From assembly GCF_052056915.1 (NCBI RefSeq), contig NZ_CP195119.1, positions 1,860,001-1,924,000 of the forward strand: a stretch of DNA of 64,000 nucleotides, given 5' to 3'. Below are positions 50,829 through 58,022 of this stretch, one piece after another (within the stretch, counting starts at the first letter, position 1; each line of letters opens with the position of its first letter). The notes beneath the pieces were generated by a model, which saw only the letters and a list, made by a program, of their open reading frames with translations, was not told where the DNA came from and searched no databases. This DNA is from MTP4 sp052056915. Lineage in GTDB: Archaea > Halobacteriota > Methanosarcinia > Methanosarcinales > Methanosarcinaceae. Both the position numbers and the translations under genes were made by a program.

Positions 50829-51629
50829 TTACAGGCTCCTCAGCAAGCGAAAGCCAATGCAGTGGACGCGGGTGTAGGGGGCAAACCTGAAGCGGAATGC
50901 TGAATGGCAGACCGTGGGTGCGGCATTCCAGCTACCGCTCCGGATAACACGGCGGGAGCTATTTCCCCCTTCCCAGGCACTACCATCAGAAGGAGCACCA
51001 TCATAATTATCATACCATTCGTCCTGACACCATTCCAACACATTCCCAGACATACCATAAAGGCCCCAGGAATTAGGCTTCTTCTGACCAACCGGATGAG
51101 TCATTTCATCAGAGTTTCTACAATACCAAGCATAATCACCGAGTTTCGATTCGTCACCCCCAAAGAAATATCTGGTTGTGGTACCCGCTCTGCAGGCATA
51201 TTCCCATTCAGCTTCTGAAGGTAAACGATATTTATCTGTCCCCTCCATTGCATTGAGCTTATTGATGAACTCCTGAGCATCGTACCAGGAAACATACTCT
51301 ACGGGAAGATCATCGCCCTTGAAGTGTGAAGGATTATTTCCCATTACAGATTTCCACTGTTCCTGAGATACTTCATATTTACCAAGGTAATATGAATTTT
51401 CTATAGTAACCTCATGAACAGGTTTTCCGCTATTAGCTATACCCCCTTCATCTGAAGGTGAGCCCATCATGAATTCCCCTGCAGGGATCTTAACAAATTC
51501 TATGCCTATCGAATTTGTATAGTCCGAATCGTCTGCTGATTTTTCGGGTTCGGTACAACCCTGCACCCCACAAAAGAGGAGCATAACTATTACAGCAATG
51601 AATACTCTTTTACTTACTCTTTCAAACAT
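50829..51629 (-). CDS. SUMF1/FGE-sulfatase-domain lipoprotein
   Basis: A 266-residue lipoprotein with signal MFERVSKRVFIAVIVMLLFC and lipobox VQGC, so it sits outside the membrane. The domain follows the SUMF1 order: FVKIPAGEFMMGSPSDEGG, YYLGKYEVSQEQWKSVMGNN, LPVEYVSWYDAQEFINKLN, YRLPSEAEWEYACRAGTTTR, GLYGMSGNVLEWCQDEWYDN and RVIRSGSWNAAPTVCHSAFR, ending IGFRLLRSL. Formylglycine-generating enzymes use a pair of cysteines five residues apart near the end; here only one Cys of such a pair is seen (TVCHSAF), so oxidase activity is not supported. A lectin-like or structural role is as likely. A start at 51641 is also possible. Confidence 0.85.
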   Translation of the reverse strand: MFERVSKRVFIAVIVMLLFCGVQGCTEPEKSADDSDYTNSIGIEFVKIPAGEFMMGSPSDEGGIANSGKPVHEVTIENSYYLGKYEVSQEQWKSVMGNNPSHFKGDDLPVEYVSWYDAQEFINKLNAMEGTDKYRLPSEAEWEYACRAGTTTRYFFGGDESKLGDYAWYCRNSDEMTHPVGQKKPNSWGLYGMSGNVLEWCQDEWYDNYDGAPSDGSAWEGGNSSRRVIRSGSWNAAPTVCHSAFRFRFAPYTRVHCIGFRLLRSL

Positions 51630-52425
51630 ACATAACACCATTGAAAAATTCAGGTTTCAGCCCAAGTTAGGACCCGTGGCAAAATAACGTGCGTATATTT
51701 ACCAATTGGTCCTAATGGTTTTCAGTATCATACGGACCAATCAAAATTTACTATGAATTGCAAATTACGCAGGTTATTTCGCTGCGAGCCCTTAGCAGGC
51801 TCAGAACTCAGTCCCGGTGACTTCGCATGCTTCGAAGATCCGGGCCTCCCCAGGATTAGTTTCTACTTCCTGCTTAAAGTAATGAACTAGTAGAGTGGTA
51901 AGTGGGTACATTCCTCAAAACGCGGAAACCGAGGAGGCTGGAGCGGGTATTTGTAGTGAATATCCAGAATGCCATACTGCTCTTTTTCTTCTGGCTGTTC
52001 TTTTTTCGGTTAAATTCCGAAAAGATCGTAAAACATCTGCTGGCATGCCTCCTTACCGGAACCGGGTTGGTGGCAGGTATCACGGAGGTATACGTGTTCT
52101 GATACTGCTCTTCTCCTTACTCCTGTAGAATATGTTTTTATTTCTTTTTTATTTTTTGTTTATTGTGCGACTTTCAATCTTCAAAACCGTATTTACCTAT
52201 TTATAGAATAAAATAGAGAGTATGGGGGTGTCAAGATGACAAAACAAAAGATACACTTGACGAACTAATGGAGAATATCCAGAAAACCGTCTTAGCCATC
52301 TGGAACTCTTAAAATCAAAAAAGGAATCTTTGCCTCCCATTAAGTTCCAGGTAATTCAGGAAACTGAAATCGAGGTTTAATTTCCAACTTATTTGAATTT
52401 TCTTTTAGCAAAAAAATGATCTCCC
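51630..52425. other. Intergenic region with a gene remnant
   Basis: About 800 bases. The right part holds the hicB-like remnant (52220-52380). A GTG-started frame of 66 codons at 51902-52102 with one hydrophobic stretch (NAILLFFFWLFFF) is the only other candidate, but an equally long frame runs opposite to it and I do not call it. GC-rich 51778-51850 has no recognisable feature. Confidence 0.5.
52220..52380 (+). pseudogene. Remnant of a HicB-like (UPF0150) antitoxin gene
   Basis: A C-terminal fragment that reads CQDDKTKDTLDELMENIQKT in one frame and continues as SHLELLKSKKESLPPIKFQV and IQETEIEV in another, with a one-base deletion near 52293. The TLDELMENI motif is typical of HicB/UPF0150 proteins, which often partner a HicA toxin. 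There is no N-terminal half, no start codon and no hicA nearby, so this is a decayed toxin-antitoxin gene. Confidence 0.7.
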
Positions 52426-53418
52426 ATGTCCCGATTCGACCCCCTCCTCGCAGCAAGAGCCCTCTGGCAGATAAGAGTGAAAAAACGCCCCTTCGTCATC
52501 TCCCACGGCGTAAACGCCCGCTGTAACATGCGCTGCAGTTTCTGCGAATACTGGAAGGAAACGGGAGAAGACCCGGGCCGTGAAGAGGTCTTCAAACTGC
52601 TCGAGAACGCAAAAGCCTTCGGGATAGGAGTCTACAACGCCTGGACAACCGAACCTCTCCTCCGAAAAGACCTCCCCGAGATCATGGCTCACGCCAAAAA
52701 GCTCGGCATGATCACCTCCATGGTCACAAACGGCAAACTCCTCTACAAGCGGGCGCACGAATTGAAGGACGTGGATTTCCTCTCCGTCTCCGTAGACGGC
52801 ACAAAAAGCTACAAAGAAATCCGGAACATGGACTTCGAAGACCTGATGAAGGGATTAAAAAAAGCCATAGAAGTCAGGAAGCAGCAAAACAAGGAAAACC
52901 CCATCCTGATGAACTGCGTGCTCAGCAACAAAAACCTCGACGACATCGAAGACCTCATTTTGCTTGCAAAAGACCTGGGCACAAAAATCTCCTTCGAACC
53001 CGTCCACGAATTCCCCAAAATCGAAGACGGAACCTGGGACGAGTTCGGAATCCGCGACAAAGAAAAATTCCGCAAAGTCGTGGACAGAATAATCGAACTG
53101 AAAAAACAGGGCTACCCCATCATCAACTCCAAAACCTACCTCCGCATGGTCAGGGACGGAAACATGGACTACACCTGCCGGGCAAGCAGCGTAATCATCA
53201 ATGTCACCCACGACGGCACGGCGGAAACCTGCCGGGTGCAGCACGAGCCTCTCGGGAATGTGATGAGGGACGGGTTTGAAAAGGTCTGGAAAGAGTCGGC
53301 AGGCCGGCGGGAAGAACTTGTGAGAAACTGTGAAGGGTGCCTCTTTTTCGGGTATGCGGAAAATAGTTTGATGCAGGGGTTTAAGCCGGAAGTTTTGATG
53401 TGCTATGAGTGGATGTGA
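52426..53418 (+). CDS. Radical SAM/SPASM protein
   Basis: A 330-residue radical SAM enzyme. The cluster motif is NARCNMRCSFCEYWKETGED (C-x3-C-x2-C near residues 33-40), followed by YNAWTTEPLLRKDLPEIMAH, MVTNGKLLYKRAHEL and LSVSVDGTKSYKEIRNM as in the radical SAM barrel. The C-terminal part has a SPASM-like set: YTCRASSVIINVTHDGTAET with Cys, GNVMRDGFEKVWKE, NCEGCLFFGYAENSL, and a last Cys in VLMCYEW. The substrate is unknown. A clear Shine-Dalgarno is missing. Codons ending in C are very common in the first two thirds. Confidence 0.85.
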   Translation: MSRFDPLLAARALWQIRVKKRPFVISHGVNARCNMRCSFCEYWKETGEDPGREEVFKLLENAKAFGIGVYNAWTTEPLLRKDLPEIMAHAKKLGMITSMVTNGKLLYKRAHELKDVDFLSVSVDGTKSYKEIRNMDFEDLMKGLKKAIEVRKQQNKENPILMNCVLSNKNLDDIEDLILLAKDLGTKISFEPVHEFPKIEDGTWDEFGIRDKEKFRKVVDRIIELKKQGYPIINSKTYLRMVRDGNMDYTCRASSVIINVTHDGTAETCRVQHEPLGNVMRDGFEKVWKESAGRREELVRNCEGCLFFGYAENSLMQGFKPEVLMCYEWM

Positions 53419-53449
53419 GGGGCGATGTTGTAACACCCGAGTTGCGCTT

Positions 53450-53467
53450 CCCGAGTTGCGCTTCGGG
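53450..53467. other. Hairpin and repeat after the radical SAM gene
   Basis: cccgagttgcgctt occurs twice in a row (53437-53464), and CCCGA...TCGGG makes a small stem. GC-rich palindromic words (gcgtcc, cgctcgctgcgctccctc) follow to 53500. It may act in 3' end formation. The rest of 53419-53714 shows no gene. Confidence 0.45.
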
Positions 53468-53714
53468 AGCACGCGTCCTTTTCGCTCGCTGCGCTCCCTC
53501 AAGAGGACTAGAAACCTCCACTTGAATAAGTGTTATTTCAAGCGGACTGAAAACCGGTATGGGGATATGTTCAAGAAATGAAAAACAGGGCTACCGGAAT
53601 ACCATATCAAATGTGTCTTGTCCCGCTTGCCTGCAAACGGCTTTTTCCGGAACGAAACACAAAATTTCACCCCAGACCCTCATACCACTGCTAGGTAATG
53701 AAAATTTAATTTGC

Positions 53715-54893
53715 TCATTCCGGCCCCTGTCCGAGAATATTCCTTTTAATCCAGAGCCTGAACACGTTATCAGTTATTTCGTACAGGCCTTCTTTTGGTT
53801 TGCTGACCGTCATTGTGCTGTAGAGGTCCCGCATTGAGGTTGTGAGGGAGGAGGCAGGGGTGCCCATGTCCTTGGCGATCTGGCTCAGGCGCCTTTGCTT
53901 TTTGGTTGAGAGGTATTTAAGGACCTTTTTTTGCTGTTCGCTGAATTTTTCCATGTAGCGGGCTTCGTATTCGCTGTCGAATTCGTCGAGCATGGCGGAA
54001 AAAGCCCGGTCCACGTCTTCGGAGCTTATCTGATTCTTTTCTTCGAGGAAGGCGTCCTGATAGAGCAGGAAACCGAGTTTCTGGAAGTAAAAGGGGAAAC
54101 CTCCGGTCAGCTCTTGGATTTTTTCAAGAGCCTGTTCCGAGATTTCGATCTGTCTTGTTGCAAGCCGGCTCCGGATGTATTTTTTAACATCTGCTTCCTT
54201 TATCGGTTTGAGTTCGGTCCTGGCGGCCATGAGATAGAGAGGGGAATCAGACTTTAAGAAAATCTCATGCAAAAGGGATATGGAAGAACCAGAAAAAATA
54301 TACCTGACCTCCGGATGCCTGTCCATCCGGCTTTTCAGCGTATTAAAGATGCTGCCGTTGAACCTACTGAGTTCCTGGAACTCGTCAAAAGCTATCAATA
54401 CAGGCTCTTTTTTTTCGTGAGAGAAGCTTTCAATAAACTCAAAAGTTTCCGCGATCAGGTCCTCTCTTTCCAGTTCATTGTCCCGGAACTTGAGGTAAAC
54501 CTTTCCCACATGTTCGATGCTGCCCCCGATTTCTGAGAGGGTACCGTAAGCTGCCGTAATTTTATCCCTGAAAATTCCGGAAAACTTCCGGGCAATACCC
54601 CGGACCCTGTGTTTTTCTTCATAGGCTTCAACAAGGGCCTGAGTCGTTACCCTGAAAAAATCGGCAAGACCGGTCATTTCCCGGCAGTTGACCGGGACAA
54701 AGAGGACCTCATTTTCCACTGCAACTTTGAGGTTTCCGAGCAGGGAAGTTTTTCCAATTCTGCGCGGACCTATGATCACATTATTCTGGGCCTGTTCCAG
54801 AATGTCCATTGTTAACTTTTTAATCTCCCGCTTCCTCCCAATAAAGTAAGGAGGCTCCACTTCCCCTCCAACCACGAACACCTTTTCTGCCAT
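53715..54893 (-). CDS. Archaeal-type AAA ATPase with C-terminal winged helix
   Basis: A 392-residue STAND-related archaeal ATPase. The N-terminal PYFIGRKREIKKLTMDILEQ box precedes Walker A NVIIGPRRIGKTSLLGNLKV (near residues 37-56); Walker B is PVLIAFDEFQELSRFNGSIF near 168; the sensor is RYIFSGSSISLLHEIF. The C-terminal third holds a winged helix (KVLKYLSTKKQRRLSQIAKD, GTPASSLTTSMRDLYSTM, YEITDNVFRLWIKR). Such proteins are common and variable in archaea; roles in defence or mobile elements have been suggested but not proven. The upstream region carries repeated TTAAATTTGAC boxes. GGAGG is not evident before the ATG. Confidence 0.85.
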   Translation of the reverse strand: MAEKVFVVGGEVEPPYFIGRKREIKKLTMDILEQAQNNVIIGPRRIGKTSLLGNLKVAVENEVLFVPVNCREMTGLADFFRVTTQALVEAYEEKHRVRGIARKFSGIFRDKITAAYGTLSEIGGSIEHVGKVYLKFRDNELEREDLIAETFEFIESFSHEKKEPVLIAFDEFQELSRFNGSIFNTLKSRMDRHPEVRYIFSGSSISLLHEIFLKSDSPLYLMAARTELKPIKEADVKKYIRSRLATRQIEISEQALEKIQELTGGFPFYFQKLGFLLYQDAFLEEKNQISSEDVDRAFSAMLDEFDSEYEARYMEKFSEQQKKVLKYLSTKKQRRLSQIAKDMGTPASSLTTSMRDLYSTMTVSKPKEGLYEITDNVFRLWIKRNILGQGPE

Positions 54894-54899
54894 AGAATG

Positions 54900-54957
54900 T
54901 AGTTAAATTTGACGATATTTAAATTTAACTAATAATTTAGTAGTTAATTTTGACTAA
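54900..54957. promoter_or_regulatory. Repeated operator-like boxes upstream of the ATPase gene
   Basis: AGTTAAATTTGAC (54902-54914), its inverted partner AAATTTAACT (54922-54931) and AGTTAATTTTGAC (54943-54955) lie directly before the ATPase start codon (54893). The AT-rich ATATTTAAATT between them could be the TATA box. This layout fits autoregulation by a winged-helix protein such as the ATPase itself. Confidence 0.6.
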
Positions 54958-55104
54958 ATGACATGCGCCCACCTTGTTAGAAAATATCAAAAATAAGACC
55001 GACAGGAATACGGCAATCCGGTTGAATCGGTTTTTGATATCCCTATTCTAAAAACCCGACCTCGAATTCCGATATGTCCGGTAAAAAAAGGTTGCTTCAC
55101 CTTT

Positions 55105-55893
55105 TCACACCACTTTTATTTCCACGGGATCCCCGCCTCCAATCCCGAAATAACGCGCAGCGCTCCCCTGGTTAACCGCAAGTTCGAGAAAGCCGTGGCT
55201 GCCTATGAGGGCAAGCGCTTCTCCTTTTCCTGCCATGCCATAGGTCTGCACGAAAGGTACCTGCCTGCCATTTACTTCAAACAGGGAGCCGTAATCACAT
55301 AGTTCCAGGATCAGGTCTTCAGGGACGTTTGTGACAACATTTCCAAAGCTGTCGGAAAAAAGTACTTCCCCGAAAACAAAACGGCCGTCGATTCCGAAGT
55401 TCCCGAAGTCAAGGTCCACAAAATCCCCGGTCTTTGGTCCGACCTCCCCTACGGAGACACCCATGGAAAGACGAGCTCCGACCGGTGCGAAGATGTCCCG
55501 GCCGTGGAAGGTTGCGGAGACTCCGGAATGGAGGATCAGGTCCAGGTTCGTGATCTCATACACTTCCATTCCCCCCAGGCGGCGGGCTGCAGGGATCAGG
55601 AGGCCGTTGTCAGGGCCCACAAAGAACTGTTCATTCCCTGCGGAACCGGCTTTCACGGCAAGAGCCCGGCGGGCAGTCCCGACCCCGGGGTCGACTACGC
55701 CCACATGCACGGTTTTTGCCGGGAAGTAGGGTACAAGGGAATAGAGGGCAAAAGCCCCTTCCCGAATTCCGGCCTGAGAAATACGGTGAGTTATGTCAAC
55801 GATCTGAGCCCCGGGATTGATCCCCAGGATAACGGCTTTCATGGCTGCAGGGTAAAGGTCCCCAAAATCAGTGGTAAGTGTGATGATAGGCAT
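55105..55893 (-). CDS. SAM hydrolase (SAM hydroxide adenosyltransferase, DUF62)
   Basis: A 262-residue enzyme of the DUF62 family, related to bacterial fluorinase, which splits S-adenosylmethionine into adenosine and methionine with activated water. Motifs: IITLTTDFGDLYPAAMKAVI, VHVGVVDPGVGTARRALAVK, FVGPDNGLLIPAARRLGG, SATFHGRDIFAPVGARLSMG and FSDSFGNVVTNVPED. The Asp in TDFGD, Arg in FHGRD and His in the same motif are the typical catalytic set. ATG 55893 has GGGGAGCAAT ahead. It is leftward and single. Confidence 0.93.
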   Translation of the reverse strand: MPIITLTTDFGDLYPAAMKAVILGINPGAQIVDITHRISQAGIREGAFALYSLVPYFPAKTVHVGVVDPGVGTARRALAVKAGSAGNEQFFVGPDNGLLIPAARRLGGMEVYEITNLDLILHSGVSATFHGRDIFAPVGARLSMGVSVGEVGPKTGDFVDLDFGNFGIDGRFVFGEVLFSDSFGNVVTNVPEDLILELCDYGSLFEVNGRQVPFVQTYGMAGKGEALALIGSHGFLELAVNQGSAARYFGIGGGDPVEIKVV

Positions 55894-56006
55894 ATTGCTC
55901 CCCATTTTAATTCAGCCTTTAAACTATAAAGCCTATTTCAGCCGGACACAACGGCGGAAATCCAGGGTGCCGTAATTTCACGGAAATTTATCAGGAAGTC
56001 CTTTCC

Positions 56007-56798
56007 TCACCTGGACCTGAGAGCACACGGCCCCGTGGCACATTTTCCGCAGGCCATATCCTGCAGTTCGGGAAATGCCAGGGCATTTTTCTCGAGATAC
56101 CTGAGACATTTTTCCCTATCAAGCCCTGTGACTTTAAGGGCTCCAGCAGGACACCTGTCCACGCAGATAAGGCACCTCTCCCCTTTCTTATACCGGCAGA
56201 ACTCTTCGGTGGGCCGGGGAGTGGGAGGGACCTCAGCAGAGATCAGGAGAGTCCCGAATCTGCCCGCACATCCGGCTTTTGTAATCAGCATGTGATGGAC
56301 GCCAAAAGTACCCAGGCCCGCAGCGTAAGCGGCGCTCTTATGGGACCAGGCAACGTCAAAATCGGATTTAGCGTAATCAAAAGCAGCAGTTGGGACCACG
56401 GCATTTATTCCCTCTCCAGCCAGTTCGGCAGTGAGTTTTTCATTGATTTTTTTGATCAGGCTTTCAGTTTCACTCTTTGCCCGAATCCACTCCTTTACCG
56501 GGCCGGGGGACTTCCAGTTCAGGTCCACCAGCTTCTCTTCAAAAGGCAGGAAAAAAGATACCACGGTTTTTGCCCCGGGAAAGACCTCCTTCGGGTGCAT
56601 GTGGTGCTGGCCTATGGTATCCTTCATTTCATCGAATATCGGGTCCTCGGCGGAGGCAAAGCCAACCAGGGGCTCTCTGTAGCGGGTTTCCGTTCCGGGA
56701 TTTGAAGCTACGTTTTTGATTATTTTTTCGATCCTCTTTATCAGGTCCGTGTTATGTAGGTCCGTGCTAGTCGGGTCCTTGTTCTTTTTTAAGTGCAT
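56007..56798 (-). CDS. QueG-like 4Fe-4S protein
   Basis: A 263-residue protein similar to epoxyqueuosine reductase QueG/4Fe-4S double-cluster proteins: LVGFASAEDPIFDEMKDTIG, FPGAKTVVSFFLPFEEKLVD, AAAYAAGLGTFGVHHMLITK-like block (KSAAYAAGLGTFGVHHMLIT) and the ferredoxin section RCLICVDRCPAGALKVTGLD with MACGKCATGPCALR at the end. Archaea do not make queuosine by the bacterial route, so another cobamide or Fe-S reductase role is probable. ATG 56798 has GGAG 8 bases upstream and is preferred to 56852. Confidence 0.82.
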   Translation of the reverse strand: MHLKKNKDPTSTDLHNTDLIKRIEKIIKNVASNPGTETRYREPLVGFASAEDPIFDEMKDTIGQHHMHPKEVFPGAKTVVSFFLPFEEKLVDLNWKSPGPVKEWIRAKSETESLIKKINEKLTAELAGEGINAVVPTAAFDYAKSDFDVAWSHKSAAYAAGLGTFGVHHMLITKAGCAGRFGTLLISAEVPPTPRPTEEFCRYKKGERCLICVDRCPAGALKVTGLDREKCLRYLEKNALAFPELQDMACGKCATGPCALRSR

Positions 56799-56883
56799 GC
56801 TTTGTTCTCCAGGCAGCAGATTTGTACAGGTATTCCCACTTATTACACCCAAATTATTAGCTCTTCTAACTATTCTTCCTTAC

Positions 56884-57351
56884 TTATTTTTCTTCCAGCT
56901 TTAATAAAAATGCTTTTACATCCAACCCGCTAGCATAGCCGGTAAGTTTCCCGTTTGCCCCGATTACCCTGTGGCAGGGCACGATTATCGAAATAGGGTT
57001 CCTGTTATTTGCAAGCCCCACAGCCCTGGAAGCCTTCGGCTTTCCAATGATTTTTGCAACCTCCCCGTAAGTTCGGGTTTCCCCGTAAGGAATTTCACAT
57101 AAAGCATTCCAGACGGATTTCTGGAACTCCGTCCCCTCCGGAGCCAGTTTTATGTCAAAAGATTCGAGTTCCCTCGCAAAATAAGCTTTAAGCTGCCCGG
57201 AAACGTTCCTGAAAAACTCTTCGTTTTCCACCCAGTCGTCCGGGATTTCGACTTTCTTTTTGCCTTTCCGGATATTTACGAATTTCAGCCCTTCTTCGTC
57301 TCCCGCAAGGAGTATGGGGCCGATAGGGGATTCTATTATGTGGTAGTAAAT
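56884..57351 (-). CDS. ogt: Methylated-DNA-[protein]-cysteine methyltransferase, probable ATT start
   Basis: A 155-residue DNA repair protein that takes alkyl groups from O6-alkylguanine onto its own Cys. The active site is ISIIVPCHRVIGANGKLTGY with PCHRV, preceded by VWNALCEIPYGETRTYGEVA and RAVGLANNRNP. The N-terminal domain (YYHIIESPIGPILLAGDEEG) is intact only if the frame begins before the first GTG (57231). No ATG, GTG or TTG exists there, but an ATT at 57351-57349 stands 8 bases after GAGGAGG. Starting there gives the usual length of the family. The active-site motif makes the product safe; the start codon is unusual. Confidence 0.88.
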   Translation of the reverse strand: MYYHIIESPIGPILLAGDEEGLKFVNIRKGKKKVEIPDDWVENEEFFRNVSGQLKAYFARELESFDIKLAPEGTEFQKSVWNALCEIPYGETRTYGEVAKIIGKPKASRAVGLANNRNPISIIVPCHRVIGANGKLTGYASGLDVKAFLLKLEEK

Positions 57352-58022
57352 TTTTGTATCCTCCTCTGTACCCTCCTGCCGGTTACAGGTAGTTCTATTG
57401 CTTCTGTTAAAAACGTTTATTCATACCCTGACCACCCCGGAAAACAACCGGAAAAATCGTTAAATAGCCAGGAGTTTGGACTCGTGACCGACTATTTTTC
57501 TATGCACCTTCTTAATGATAGACCTGCGTTATTCGGTAGATATTATTCAGTAAAACAGGGTAGGGGCTGGCTCTCAACCCTGAACTATGTTCCCATACAA
57601 CCGGAAATAGCCCTATCATGTCGTTCTTGACCACGGGCGACGAAGGAGCCCGGCCTTTACAAAATAAAAATTTAAAAAGATAAAAAAGAAGAAAAGAAAG
57701 GTCAGGTAAAACATTTCCTGAACTCAACATATCTCAAACTAACGAAAAACAATACTTCATTTGCTATTTCCTATGCTTCTTCTTTTCAATATTCGGGAAA
57801 AAGCCGGTCGTCTACGACGACCGGTGAGAGCACGGGGAAGTGCAAAAAACCGGAAAAAACCTTTCATGGAACAAAAATAAGTGAAAAGAAAAAAAGATAG
57901 AGGGTTTGGAGGACACTTAAATTCCCTCGAAAGCCCCAAAATATTCAATTTATTGAGCCTTCCAATAATTCATAGAGACTTCAAATCGATCAACTTTCAA
58001 TCAATCGGCCTCCAACCGGTTA
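57352..58022. other. Intergenic region with repeat copy and hairpin
   Basis: 671 bases without a supported gene. It holds the second copy of the 66 bp dispersed repeat (57592-57658) and a perfect hairpin CCGGTCGTC-TAC-GACGACCGG (57804-57824) without T run. A 96-codon frame at 57340-57630 overlaps the repeat and is not credible. Confidence 0.55.
57592..57658. repeat. Dispersed 66 bp intergenic repeat, copy 2
   Basis: Partner of 13938-14003: cccatacaaccggaa, then tcatgtcgttcttg, then cgggcgacgaaggagcccgg and ccttt. GGGC and GCCC can pair around gacgaagga, so a small hairpin with following T is kept in both copies in spite of changes in the stem. Confidence 0.7.

Noticed and set aside
51902..52102. 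Small membrane protein of 66 residues
   Set aside because: GTG start with no clear ribosome site, low-complexity hydrophobic stretch, and an equal-length frame opposite to it.
52405..53502. Minus-strand frames over the radical SAM gene
   Set aside because: They are shadows caused by strong third-position C bias of the true gene.
57340..57630. 96-codon plus-strand gene
   Set aside because: It starts antisense to the ogt 5' end and runs into the dispersed repeat; no domain is visible.
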